Positions 16,377 to 24,397 of a DNA stretch of 53,018 nucleotides are shown here, piece by piece. The position numbers were made by a program, and so were the translations under genes. Source of the DNA: Parcubacteria bacterium C7867-001 (GTDB taxonomy: Bacteria; Patescibacteria; Paceibacteria; UBA9973; UBA2103); contig LFCK01000003.1 of the NCBI GenBank assembly GCA_001189095.1, positions 1 to 53,018 on the forward strand, written 5' to 3'. Under the pieces are notes generated by a model. The model searched no databases and was not told the DNA's origin. It saw only the letters and a program-made list of their open reading frames with translations. Every line of letters begins with the position of its first letter. Position 1 is the stretch's first letter.

Positions 16377-18523
16377 TTAATACCGAGTTGCTGGAGAAGC
16401 CCCGCACCTTGCGCCGCTGCTTCGGGATGATCCTTGATTGCCATCTCCACCTGAGCTTTCGCCTCCGCATAGCGCCCGTTAAGTGCGTACACCTGCGCAA
16501 GACTGAAGCGCGCGACCGCAGAACCTCCGTCTTCCTTTATCTTCTGTTCGAGGGGACCAATCATCTTAGCGTATTGCTTGGTTTCGTAATACGAAGCGAT
16601 GAGGATGTCGCTGTTTACCGCCGTGGTGCCATATGCGTCGAGAAGAAACTTCTCGCCCTCCTGCGTCTTGCCAGTGACGATGCGACCCGCGGCAACATAA
16701 GCAGCGAGCTGCGGGAATTGCGGCGCGAGGCTGTACGCCTTGGTGAAGGCTTGATCCGCGACCGCCGTATTGCCTCCCGTCCATGCCGTGACACCGTATT
16801 CGATGAAGAGCGACACTTTATTTGGGGAGAGCGACAGCGCGGTTTCGAACTCATTGGCCGCGTTCGGGATGGCGCCGAAGCTGCGGTATGCGATGGCCTG
16901 CTGCATATGGAGACGCGCGTCCTTTGGTGCTCGCTGCAACTCTTGGTTCATCTGATCAATGCCATATACGGCAAATTCATTTTTGAGCTCATTCGATGCA
17001 TTGCTCTGCACAACCGCCGTCGCAAACGAAAGGATCTGTTCGCGAACTTCCTGCGTGGCAAAGGAGTTATTCCCTACCGCCTCCTTAAAGAGTGCAAGAT
17101 TCTTCGAAAGATCCTGTTGCGGGGTAAGTGCCTTTATGAGGGTTCCTGCGGTTGCCATAGCTGGAACGTTCACGAACCACACAATAAGAAGACCTGCGAT
17201 TGCGCCCACCACAACTATCGGCGTCGTTGCATTCACACCCTTCGGCTCTGGAAGCGCTTCGAGCTTCTTGATGGGACGCGCTGCCGCAGCGTGCGCACAC
17301 GCGAGAAGTGCTGCAAGTGGTATGTACGTGAAGAGGTTGTCGAAGACGAAGATGCTTTGGAACGCGTATGCGGCAAGCGCACTTGTCAGCATGACGCGCT
17401 CTGCTTTGGAAGCTCCACCACGATAGAGCGTAAAGACGGCACTGCCGAGAAGCGCGAGGAAGAGAAGGAGCGCCGGAAGACCACCTGCAATGAGCCAGTC
17501 GAGGAAGACGTCGTGTGCGCGGTCGAACCACTGCTCCTGTGCATAGAGCGCGGGATTGTAGTGTGAGTTGAAGACATAGTTGAAACCTTCCTGACCCCAA
17601 CCAAATACGGGACGCTCGAGGAATCCTTGCCATGCGATATCCCAGATAGCGAAGCGTGTACTGCCATCGTTAAGCGAGATTGAGGCGATGCGACCAAGAA
17701 CAGGATCGTTCTTTATAAAGGAGGTGTCTTTGAGCGCGAAGAACCCGGCAACGAGCACCAAGAGAACACCGAGCACGATGCCCGCACTCTTGCGCGCCTT
17801 CTGCTTCGATTCGAGAACCCAGAGACCTGCGCCGAGAATGGCTGCACCTACGAGACCAAGAATGGCACCGCGTGTTGCAGTTGCGAAGAGGATGAATACC
17901 TCGACCGCGGTGAGCGCGAAGAGCGTGTAGCGCATTGCTCCCTTTGATTCGAGTGCTTGCCACAAAGAGACTGCAATCGCGAAGAGGAGGTATGCAGCGA
18001 GATATGCCGCATTACCGAGCGTTGCATCGACACGGGTCGAACCCTGATGGATAGCAAGCCCGCCGCCCACCTGCAAAAGGGCGTAGAAAAGAACAAGCGA
18101 GACCGCAGAGAGGAAGGTGAGCCACCATTTGCGCCAAAGCTTATCGACGGTGAGCACGGTGCCCGCCACGAGGAAGAATCCGTAGAGGTGAATGAGCGTC
18201 ACGAAACCGTCCATGCGCTCGAAGTTGCTCCAGAGAGCCTTGTGCGGATTTTCAGCGAGAAGGTCGGCGATCAGCATCCAAACCGCAAAAGCACTGTAGA
18301 GCACAAAGGTCCACGAGAACTGCGGACGATACTTCTTATCAAGCACCGCAAGGAGCACATACGCCGTCACCGCTACCTCGACCAAGATACGGAAGAGGAA
18401 GCCCTTACCCGTTATGAATGGGAAGTAAAAGGTCGGCAGGAGCGGCGAACCGAACACAATGAGCGAAAGGAACGGGATAGCGAATAAGGGGATGTAAATA
18501 GCCCAGCGCAACGCGGTTTTCAT
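16373..18523 (-). CDS. O-antigen ligase/polymerase-like membrane protein with TPR tail
   Basis: 716 residues. Residues 1-440 contain about 12-13 membrane helices, with the Wzy/WaaL-type signature around RFAIWDIAWQGFLERPVFGWG and a large outside loop holding FDRAHDVFLDWLIAGG (conserved His). Residues 470-716 are soluble and helical, with TPR-like repeats (DARLHMQQAIAYRSFGAIP, GRYAEAKAQVEMAIKDHPE). The family polymerises or ligates undecaprenyl-linked glycans at the outer face. ATG 18523 lies 8 nt after TATAGT, so the mRNA is probably leaderless. The 3' end overlaps murB by 4 nt. Confidence 0.88.
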   Translation of the reverse strand: MKTALRWAIYIPLFAIPFLSLIVFGSPLLPTFYFPFITGKGFLFRILVEVAVTAYVLLAVLDKKYRPQFSWTFVLYSAFAVWMLIADLLAENPHKALWSNFERMDGFVTLIHLYGFFLVAGTVLTVDKLWRKWWLTFLSAVSLVLFYALLQVGGGLAIHQGSTRVDATLGNAAYLAAYLLFAIAVSLWQALESKGAMRYTLFALTAVEVFILFATATRGAILGLVGAAILGAGLWVLESKQKARKSAGIVLGVLLVLVAGFFALKDTSFIKNDPVLGRIASISLNDGSTRFAIWDIAWQGFLERPVFGWGQEGFNYVFNSHYNPALYAQEQWFDRAHDVFLDWLIAGGLPALLLFLALLGSAVFTLYRGGASKAERVMLTSALAAYAFQSIFVFDNLFTYIPLAALLACAHAAAARPIKKLEALPEPKGVNATTPIVVVGAIAGLLIVWFVNVPAMATAGTLIKALTPQQDLSKNLALFKEAVGNNSFATQEVREQILSFATAVVQSNASNELKNEFAVYGIDQMNQELQRAPKDARLHMQQAIAYRSFGAIPNAANEFETALSLSPNKVSLFIEYGVTAWTGGNTAVADQAFTKAYSLAPQFPQLAAYVAAGRIVTGKTQEGEKFLLDAYGTTAVNSDILIASYYETKQYAKMIGPLEQKIKEDGGSAVARFSLAQVYALNGRYAEAKAQVEMAIKDHPEAAAQGAGLLQQLGIK

Positions 18524-18531
18524 ATGGGGAG

Positions 18532-18537
18532 ACTATA
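18532..18537 (-). promoter_or_regulatory. -10 box 8 nt before the Wzy-like start
   Basis: TATAGT on the minus strand, 8 nt before ATG 18523. A start site 6-8 nt downstream would fall at the start codon. Confidence 0.55.
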
Positions 18538-18551
18538 CCACGCAGCAAAGC

Positions 18552-19232
18552 TCATGATTTGTACTGAAATATAAGGGTGCGAGGAGCTGCAGCCACAAGT
18601 TTATACTCCTTCTCCGTAAGGAAGCGGTACGCCTCACTCGCGGAGGGTTGTGCCATAGTAAAGGTAGTGTCCTCGATAGCGATGAGGCGTGGAGGATGTT
18701 CCCAATCAAGCGTCGAAAGGACTTCTACATCAAACCCTTCAACGTCTACCGAGAGAACGTCGACAGCAGTTACTCCCTGCTCACGAAGCATTTCAGACAA
18801 AGGCCGGACTCTCATGCTGCGTTCTCGAACGAAAGCGGGATAGGGCTGCGAGCGCACAATGTCTGCCTGTTGCTTGCTGAAAGTATTGTATGCACCATCC
18901 GAAAATTCATAGTACGTGCTTGTACCAGCAACCGAAGCAACCCCCTCTTGGACGAAACGGTCACGCGGACGGAAAAAGGAAAAGAGTGGGCGCAGAGATG
19001 CATTCGGCTCAACTACGACCCCTTTCCAGCCGCGCCGATAGAGGCGGTAGGTATTTGAGTACTGTATCGGGTGGTATGCGCCGACATCAACGTAGGTTCC
19101 TATCTTATCTTTCGGGAGGAACGTCTCGACGAGAATATCTTCTCCGTCTTGGCTATAGGAAGAGCGTACTCCTCGCCCGAGGACGAGTTTCAAAAGAATT
19201 CTTGCGATGGAGTAGAGAGCTCGGAGCGACAC
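18552..19232 (-). CDS. FkbM-family methyltransferase
   Basis: 226 residues from a GTG at 19232 (no better start in frame). Rossmann SAM motif TYVDVGAYHPIQYSNTYRLY, acidic residue of motif II in VVVEPNASL, and VLSVDVEGFDVEVLSTLDW typical of FkbM proteins, which O-methylate sugars or lipids. It lies just downstream of the divergent flippase region and 28 nt upstream of the Wzy-like gene. It probably decorates the surface glycan. Confidence 0.88.
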   Translation of the reverse strand: MSLRALYSIARILLKLVLGRGVRSSYSQDGEDILVETFLPKDKIGTYVDVGAYHPIQYSNTYRLYRRGWKGVVVEPNASLRPLFSFFRPRDRFVQEGVASVAGTSTYYEFSDGAYNTFSKQQADIVRSQPYPAFVRERSMRVRPLSEMLREQGVTAVDVLSVDVEGFDVEVLSTLDWEHPPRLIAIEDTTFTMAQPSASEAYRFLTEKEYKLVAAAPRTLIFQYKS

Positions 19233-19314
19233 AGTGCAACCATGGTACGACGTGAGCTAGTTACACTCAAGCAGGCACGGGAGCCTGCGAGGAGGTATTA
19301 TTAGGTACGCACTC

Positions 19315-20598
19315 ATGCTACGCCACATTAAAGAACGAGCAGCAACCGCTCTCCGCTCGACCGAACGATATACAAAAACCGACATGGTATACCTCGTCAC
19401 CAACGGCGGGTGGCTTACCTTTGCCCAAATAGCAATTGGACTTATTGCCTTCCTTCTCTCGATTGCCTTTGCAAACTTCGTTCCGAAGGACGTGTACGGC
19501 GATTACCGATTCCTTATCTCAATTTTCTGGACACTTTCCGCGTTTTCAATGACCGGTCTCGCACCGGCACTTTCGCGAGCCGTTGCTAAGGGAGAAGACG
19601 GATCTTACGGATCGGCAGTGCGATTAAGTATCTTGTGGAGCATCCCAATGGCTCTTGTAGGGATGGGTATTGCAGGCTACTACGCGACGCAAGGAAACTT
19701 CGAGCTCGCTGGAGGAGCGCTTATCATCGCACTTATCGGACCCTTCTGGCAGGGCTCATATTTCTTCGGATCGTTCCTTGAAGGCAAGCAGGCTTTTCGT
19801 GAAAACGCGATCGCAGGAATCCTCCTTAATCTCATACCTGCCGCACTCTTACTCGCAGCGATGTTCCTTGCGCGCGACGCCCTTGTCTTCCTCAGTATTT
19901 ATCTTGGCGCCAGCATCCTGACCGCGTTCGGCATTTCGTGGTATGTGTCGCGGAAATACGGAGCTGCCAAGACGCCACTCTCTGCGGAAGCAAAGAATCT
20001 GAGCGGGCATTTCAGCATTATGTCGATCCTTTCCACGCTTGCCCAGCAAATCGACAATATCCTCGTCTATCACTACCTTGGAGCGGTCGAGCTCGCACTC
20101 TACTCATTCGCAACGGCCATACCCGACCAGATGAAAGTTCTCTTCAATACCGTTGCGACCATCGCGCTTCCCCGCTTCGTCAAACGCCCCTTGGCGGAAA
20201 TACAACAGACGTTCTGGTACCGTTTTGCCGGATTCTCGGCGCTCGCAATTGTTGCGACGCTCCTCTATGTTGTACTCGCTCCCCTCTTCTTCCAGATCTT
20301 CTTCCCCACCTATGCAGACGCCGTTCCCTACTCCCAACTCTTCGCGCTGTCGCTCATACCGATCGGAGCGATTATTCCTGTAACCATACTAGAAGCGCAT
20401 GCAAAGAAACGTGAATTGTACATATACAACGTACTCGGCCCCGTCTTCCAAATCGTCAGTATGTTTATCGGCATCGTCTTCTACGGACTTGTAGGTCTCA
20501 TCGTCGCACGCATCGTCTCGCGCGTGTTCGGACTTATTCTTGGAGGAATTCTTATTCGGACCGCAAAAGGAGGAAACGAGGTGATTAATCCTGTCTAG
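19315..20598 (+). CDS. Wzx-like polysaccharide flippase
   Basis: 427 residues, about 12 membrane helices throughout (for example WLTFAQIAIGLIAFLLSIAF near residue 40), with the MATE/MOP-type pattern of Wzx exporters (VPKDVYGDYRFLISIFWTLS; AKNLSGHFSIMSILSTLAQQ). It would flip undecaprenyl-linked oligosaccharides. It is the only plus-strand gene of the glycan locus. GAGGAGG lies about 20 nt upstream of ATG 19315, too far for a normal SD, with TATTAT in between. Its 3' end overlaps the convergent rmlC by 14 nt. Confidence 0.9.
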   Translation: MLRHIKERAATALRSTERYTKTDMVYLVTNGGWLTFAQIAIGLIAFLLSIAFANFVPKDVYGDYRFLISIFWTLSAFSMTGLAPALSRAVAKGEDGSYGSAVRLSILWSIPMALVGMGIAGYYATQGNFELAGGALIIALIGPFWQGSYFFGSFLEGKQAFRENAIAGILLNLIPAALLLAAMFLARDALVFLSIYLGASILTAFGISWYVSRKYGAAKTPLSAEAKNLSGHFSIMSILSTLAQQIDNILVYHYLGAVELALYSFATAIPDQMKVLFNTVATIALPRFVKRPLAEIQQTFWYRFAGFSALAIVATLLYVVLAPLFFQIFFPTYADAVPYSQLFALSLIPIGAIIPVTILEAHAKKRELYIYNVLGPVFQIVSMFIGIVFYGLVGLIVARIVSRVFGLILGGILIRTAKGGNEVINPV

Positions 20599-20606
20599 GA
20601 TTAATC
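20583..20606. repeat. perfect palindrome encoding both convergent C-termini
   Basis: GATTAATCC-TGTCTA-GGATTAATC. It contains the stop of the flippase and the stop of rmlC. As a hairpin it may serve as a bidirectional end signal although no U-run follows. Confidence 0.7.
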
Positions 20607-21160
20607 GAGAACGAGCGAGCTTCGGGACGAAGAAGCCATGCGTCGAGTGTTCCAGCGGCCTGATCGCGCGGTGAAAGAATGGGATCCGTAACCGGCCACG
20701 CGATGCCGATACGCGAATCATTCCACACAATATTTGATTCGCCTTCAGGATTATAAAAGGTGTCGTAATAGTATTCGACTTCAGTCGGGTCGGCGAGCGA
20801 GCAGAAACCACTGGCAAAACCAGCGGGTAGGAAAAGTCCTTCTGCTGTTTCCTCGCTTAATTCGCGCGCTTCCCACTCCCCAAGCGTTGGGGAATCGTGA
20901 CGAATATCCACCGCAACGACCAGTGCGCGACCGCGCGCAACGCGGATCAGCTTCGCAAGTGGCTTATCCCACTGAAAATGTAGGCCGCGGACGACTCCAG
21001 CCTGCGAACGAGACCGGTTGTGCTGATGCACGGTGAAGTCGATACCAGCGTCCTCGAAAGCGCGTTTGTTCAGCGACTCGAAGAAAAAGCCGCGCTCGTC
21101 CCCATGCTTCTTAGCAGAAGCATGCATGAGACCGGGAAGTCGAAGTGGTGTTAGTACCAT
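20585..21160 (-). CDS. rmlC: dTDP-4-dehydrorhamnose 3,5-epimerase-like
   Basis: 191 residues from ATG 21160 (MVLTPLRLPGLMHA), which overlaps the rmlB stop by 10 nt. The cupin core has HQHNRSRSQAGVVRGLHFQ and the downstream Tyr-rich segment VEYYYDTFYNPEGES, the RmlC layout (family about 180-190). It epimerises C3 and C5 of dTDP-4-keto-6-deoxyglucose. RmlA and RmlD are not in the window, so the final sugar need not be rhamnose. Confidence 0.93.
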   Translation of the reverse strand: MVLTPLRLPGLMHASAKKHGDERGFFFESLNKRAFEDAGIDFTVHQHNRSRSQAGVVRGLHFQWDKPLAKLIRVARGRALVVAVDIRHDSPTLGEWEARELSEETAEGLFLPAGFASGFCSLADPTEVEYYYDTFYNPEGESNIVWNDSRIGIAWPVTDPILSPRDQAAGTLDAWLLRPEARSFSINPRQD

Positions 21161-22194
21161 TGTGCTTTTGACTGCTTTTCGTAGTGATCGACAAATTCCT
21201 TGCGCGCCTTTACCGACTCCCACCACGCGCGATTATCCGTGTACCACTGCGCCGTCGCTGGCAACGCCTCCTCAAGAGCTCGTTCGCGCTTCCATCCAAG
21301 AACCCGCTCGATCTTGCTCGACTCAGGAGCATAGCGGAAGTCAGCAGCAGGGCGATCCCCGACGGTAACGATGTGTGCCGCCATGTCCTTGCCGAAATGC
21401 GTTGCAAGCGACTCTATGATCTCAAGATTCGAACGGTGCTCGCCCGAGATGTTAAAGATATCGAACTGCGCATCATGGTGCGCGATCAGGTCAACGGCAC
21501 GCGCAAAATCGTCGACATGCACCCAGCTGCGCACGTGCGTACCACTTCCGTGGATAGGGATCGTGCCGCCTGACATAAGGTTGGTTATAGAAAGTGGAAT
21601 GAGTTTCTCAGGATACTGATTGGGGCCGTAGTTGTTTCCGCTGCGGACGATGAACACCGGAAGACCGTACACACTCGCATAGGTGCGTGCCAACATGTCG
21701 GCAGCTGCCTTTGACGCAGCATAGGGATTTGAAGGATTGAGCGGTGCTTCCTCTGTCGACATCCCTTCTGGGACGTTGCCGTATACCTCGTCGGTGGAAA
21801 TATGCACCGTGCGCGGGATTTTGTGTGTGCGTGCGGCCTCAAGCACCACACGAGTCCCTTCAACGTTTGTACGAATGAAGTCGCGGAAATTAAATATCGA
21901 ACGATCGACGTGAGACTCCGCCGCGAAATGCACCACGAGATCGAACGACTTCCCTTCGAGAATACGATCAACAAGCTGCGAATCGCAGATATCGCCCTGT
22001 ATATGGTCGTAGCGACGTTCTGCTGGTGCCTTTACGGCTTCGGCCTGTTCCAAATCCTTTAGATTCTCCGGATTTCCAGCATACGTAAGCAGGTCGAGAT
22101 TCACGATTCGATACTCCGGATAGCGGGTATAGAGCCGTCGTATGAAGTGCGAACCCATGAACCCGCACCCTCCGGTTACGAGGACGTATTTCAT
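21151..22194 (-). CDS. rmlB: dTDP-glucose 4,6-dehydratase
   Basis: 347 residues from ATG 22194. NAD motif TGGCGFMGSHFIRRL, then VVHFAAESHVDRSI, the catalytic STDEVYGNVPEG (Thr-Asp-Glu) and NPYAASKAAADML (Tyr-x3-Lys), all characteristic of RmlB. It converts dTDP-glucose to dTDP-4-keto-6-deoxyglucose. It starts 4 nt after the stop of the ColD-like gene and overlaps rmlC, so the three are one translational unit. Confidence 0.96.
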   Translation of the reverse strand: MKYVLVTGGCGFMGSHFIRRLYTRYPEYRIVNLDLLTYAGNPENLKDLEQAEAVKAPAERRYDHIQGDICDSQLVDRILEGKSFDLVVHFAAESHVDRSIFNFRDFIRTNVEGTRVVLEAARTHKIPRTVHISTDEVYGNVPEGMSTEEAPLNPSNPYAASKAAADMLARTYASVYGLPVFIVRSGNNYGPNQYPEKLIPLSITNLMSGGTIPIHGSGTHVRSWVHVDDFARAVDLIAHHDAQFDIFNISGEHRSNLEIIESLATHFGKDMAAHIVTVGDRPAADFRYAPESSKIERVLGWKRERALEEALPATAQWYTDNRAWWESVKARKEFVDHYEKQSKAQWY

Positions 22195-22198
22195 AGTT

Positions 22199-23419
22199 CT
22201 AGACGCGGTCGAGGAACTTCGCGAGCGTCGTGAGCAAGTAACGCATCTGGGTGTCGGACAGACCATGATGGGCACCGACCAAGAATCCATTACGCGTGAC
22301 ATGATCCGAAACGGGGAACGAAGGTACGGCCTTTCGGTGTTTTATGCGCGCAAACGCAGGCTGGCGCAGCACGGTGCCGGTGAAAATAGGACGCGTCTGA
22401 ATATTCATCTCTTCGAGGTAGCGCGTAATCTCTTCACGCTTGAATGGAACATTCGGACGCAACAGGAACGGGAACGCGAGCCAATTCACCTTCGCTTGTG
22501 GGTGTTCCTTCGGGAGAATGAAGAAACGTTCGTATTTCTTCGCGAATGCATAGAGCTCCTTGAACCGCTTCTTGCGGAGCGCAGCAAAACGCGGAAGTTT
22601 CGCGAGCTGCGCGAGACCGAACGCCGCAGAAATCTCGGTGGACTGGAAGTTGTAGCCTATTTCGGTGAACAGGAATTTCGCGTCGTACGTTTGACCATCG
22701 AGCATTCCCGCAAAACGGAGCTTAATGTCTTCCGATTGCTCGTGACTGCCAAACATGGTTGACTCGCGACCCCATGCCGCAAGGATACGGGCACGACGGG
22801 CACGTTTCTGATCATGGAAACAGACCATGCCGCCGGTGGCTGCCGCAGTAATGATGTGGGAGGCATAGAAGCTTGTGGTCGAGATATCCGAATACGCGCC
22901 TGTTGGCTTCCCTGCAAAAGATCCACCGACCGTGTCGCAGGAATCATCTATCAAGAACAGTCCGTGTTTCTTTGCAATGGATTGCAGTCGCTTGAGGTCA
23001 GGAATATTTCCGAGCAGGGACGGCACCATAATCGCCTTGGTTTTCGGTCCAATCGCCTTCTCCACCTGAGACACATCGATGAGATACGTTCCCTCTGCGA
23101 CGTCTACAAAGACCGGCACAAGACCCTTCTGCACGATAGGAGCGATGGTGGTACCGAACGTCAACACTGGCGTAATCACTTCGCTTCCCGCCGGAAGTTG
23201 GAGTGATTCGAGTGCAATAAGATTTGCCGAAGAACCGGAATTCACGAAAATGCCATCTTTCTTTCCGAACAATGCCGCAATCGATTTCTCGAATTTTGCT
23301 GCTGCAGCCCCGGGGGCGATATGGAGTGGGTCCTTGAGGACACGGTTCACCGCCGCAATTTCCTCTCGACCATATACTGTTCCTGCATACGGAACTCGGA
23401 TTCGTTTTTTAGAATTCAT
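22199..23419 (-). CDS. ColD/RfbH-like PLP-dependent sugar 3-dehydratase (Lys replaced by His)
   Basis: 406 residues, DegT/DnrJ/EryC1 fold. The position that normally holds the PLP-binding lysine reads SFYASHIITAAATGG, so His replaces Lys. This is the hallmark of ColD (GDP-4-keto-6-deoxymannose 3-dehydratase) and of the RfbH/E1 enzymes. Other shared traits are SGSSANLIAL, SLLGNIPDL, WGRES, IQTRPIFTGTVLRQPAF and RNGFLVGAHHGLSD. The Cys residues that bind the [2Fe-2S] cluster of E1 are missing in the segment after WGR, so it resembles ColD more than E1. Expected reaction: loss of the C3 hydroxyl of a nucleotide-linked 4-keto-6-deoxy sugar. GAGGT lies just before the ATG. A 70-bp gap separates it from the next gene upstream. 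Confidence 0.88.
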   Translation of the reverse strand: MNSKKRIRVPYAGTVYGREEIAAVNRVLKDPLHIAPGAAAAKFEKSIAALFGKKDGIFVNSGSSANLIALESLQLPAGSEVITPVLTFGTTIAPIVQKGLVPVFVDVAEGTYLIDVSQVEKAIGPKTKAIMVPSLLGNIPDLKRLQSIAKKHGLFLIDDSCDTVGGSFAGKPTGAYSDISTTSFYASHIITAAATGGMVCFHDQKRARRARILAAWGRESTMFGSHEQSEDIKLRFAGMLDGQTYDAKFLFTEIGYNFQSTEISAAFGLAQLAKLPRFAALRKKRFKELYAFAKKYERFFILPKEHPQAKVNWLAFPFLLRPNVPFKREEITRYLEEMNIQTRPIFTGTVLRQPAFARIKHRKAVPSFPVSDHVTRNGFLVGAHHGLSDTQMRYLLTTLAKFLDRV

Positions 23420-23489
23420 AAGACCTCGTTATTCGTGCCGAAACAATAGCACGCAGGATACTGCTGAGCAAAGAAATGCAACCTGCGTT

Positions 23490-24392
23490 TTACTTTCTGT
23501 CAAGCCACGCGAGCGTGCGTTCAAGACCTTCTTTAAGTGAAACCTTTGGGCGCCATGAAAAGGCACCGAACGTCTTGGTCATATCGGCCTGCCAACGATC
23601 CGAGTCGTACGAAACCGAGCCGAAACCACCCCACACGACTTCGCTCGTAGAACCTGTTATTTCGAGCGCAGCGTTCGCCAGCGTTTCAAGCGATGTCTTC
23701 TCGCCACTGCCAACATTGAATATTTCGCCCTTGTATTCACCGGCGCGCTCTGCCGCCTCTATTAAAAGAGCGACCACATCATCGATATAGATAAAGTCCC
23801 TCGTGACCGTTGGACTGGTGAGCTCAAGCGATAGACCTGCACGAGCCTTAGTCAGTACTTCGCGCACCAGACGCTTTTCCTGTATACCCGGACCATACGG
23901 AGTAAAAAGACGCAGTGCCACCGTCGACGCGCCTCGCCTGCCGCTTGCAGACGCGAGAAGGGTGCCCGCAAGCTTTGAGACGCTGTAAATTTCGGGGGGC
24001 TCACAGCGCAAATCTTCTGTGAGTGCGTTTGGCTGGGCACCGTATTCGAGAAAGGTACCGACCGTGACACATTGTGCCCCGATCTTTGCAGCAGCTTCGA
24101 CGACCGCATGAGTTCCAAGCACGTTCGTACGGACGACCTCTTCTGGAGCTGCGGTGACACCACTGCGAATATTGGACGCAGCAAGATGAAAGACATGTGT
24201 CGGCCGGAGCTCCTCAAACAGCCGAGTCACAGCTTCTGCATCAGTTATATCGATTTCGTGAGAACGTACCTTTCCAGTCGACGGAACACTACCGACACGC
24301 ACAAGCTCCTCTACTTCAACATCGCGGGCGTGAAGCGCTGCAATAAGATTTCCGCCGACAAAACCACGTCCTCCGGTAACAAGTGCTTTCAT
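23490..24392 (-). CDS. SDR-family sugar epimerase/reductase
   Basis: 300 residues. NAD(P) motif VTGGRGFVGGNL, HVFHLAASNIRSG, and the catalytic pair in IYSVSKLAG (Tyr-x3-Lys). The usual Ser/Thr-rich strand reads TVGTFLEYG. C-terminal RDFIYIDDVV and IFNVGSGE are typical of extended SDRs acting on nucleotide sugars. Directly upstream of the ColD-like gene, it is a natural candidate for the 4-keto reductase (ColC/RfbJ role) that ends a 3,6-dideoxyhexose pathway. That assignment is inference from context. It starts 5 nt after the preceding gene. Confidence 0.85.
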   Translation of the reverse strand: MKALVTGGRGFVGGNLIAALHARDVEVEELVRVGSVPSTGKVRSHEIDITDAEAVTRLFEELRPTHVFHLAASNIRSGVTAAPEEVVRTNVLGTHAVVEAAAKIGAQCVTVGTFLEYGAQPNALTEDLRCEPPEIYSVSKLAGTLLASASGRRGASTVALRLFTPYGPGIQEKRLVREVLTKARAGLSLELTSPTVTRDFIYIDDVVALLIEAAERAGEYKGEIFNVGSGEKTSLETLANAALEITGSTSEVVWGGFGSVSYDSDRWQADMTKTFGAFSWRPKVSLKEGLERTLAWLDRK

Positions 24393-24397
24393 GAGAG

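Noticed and set aside
16388..17566. 392-codon plus-strand frame
   Set aside because: Antisense to the Wzy-like gene, with Cys/Arg/His-rich composition and no domain.
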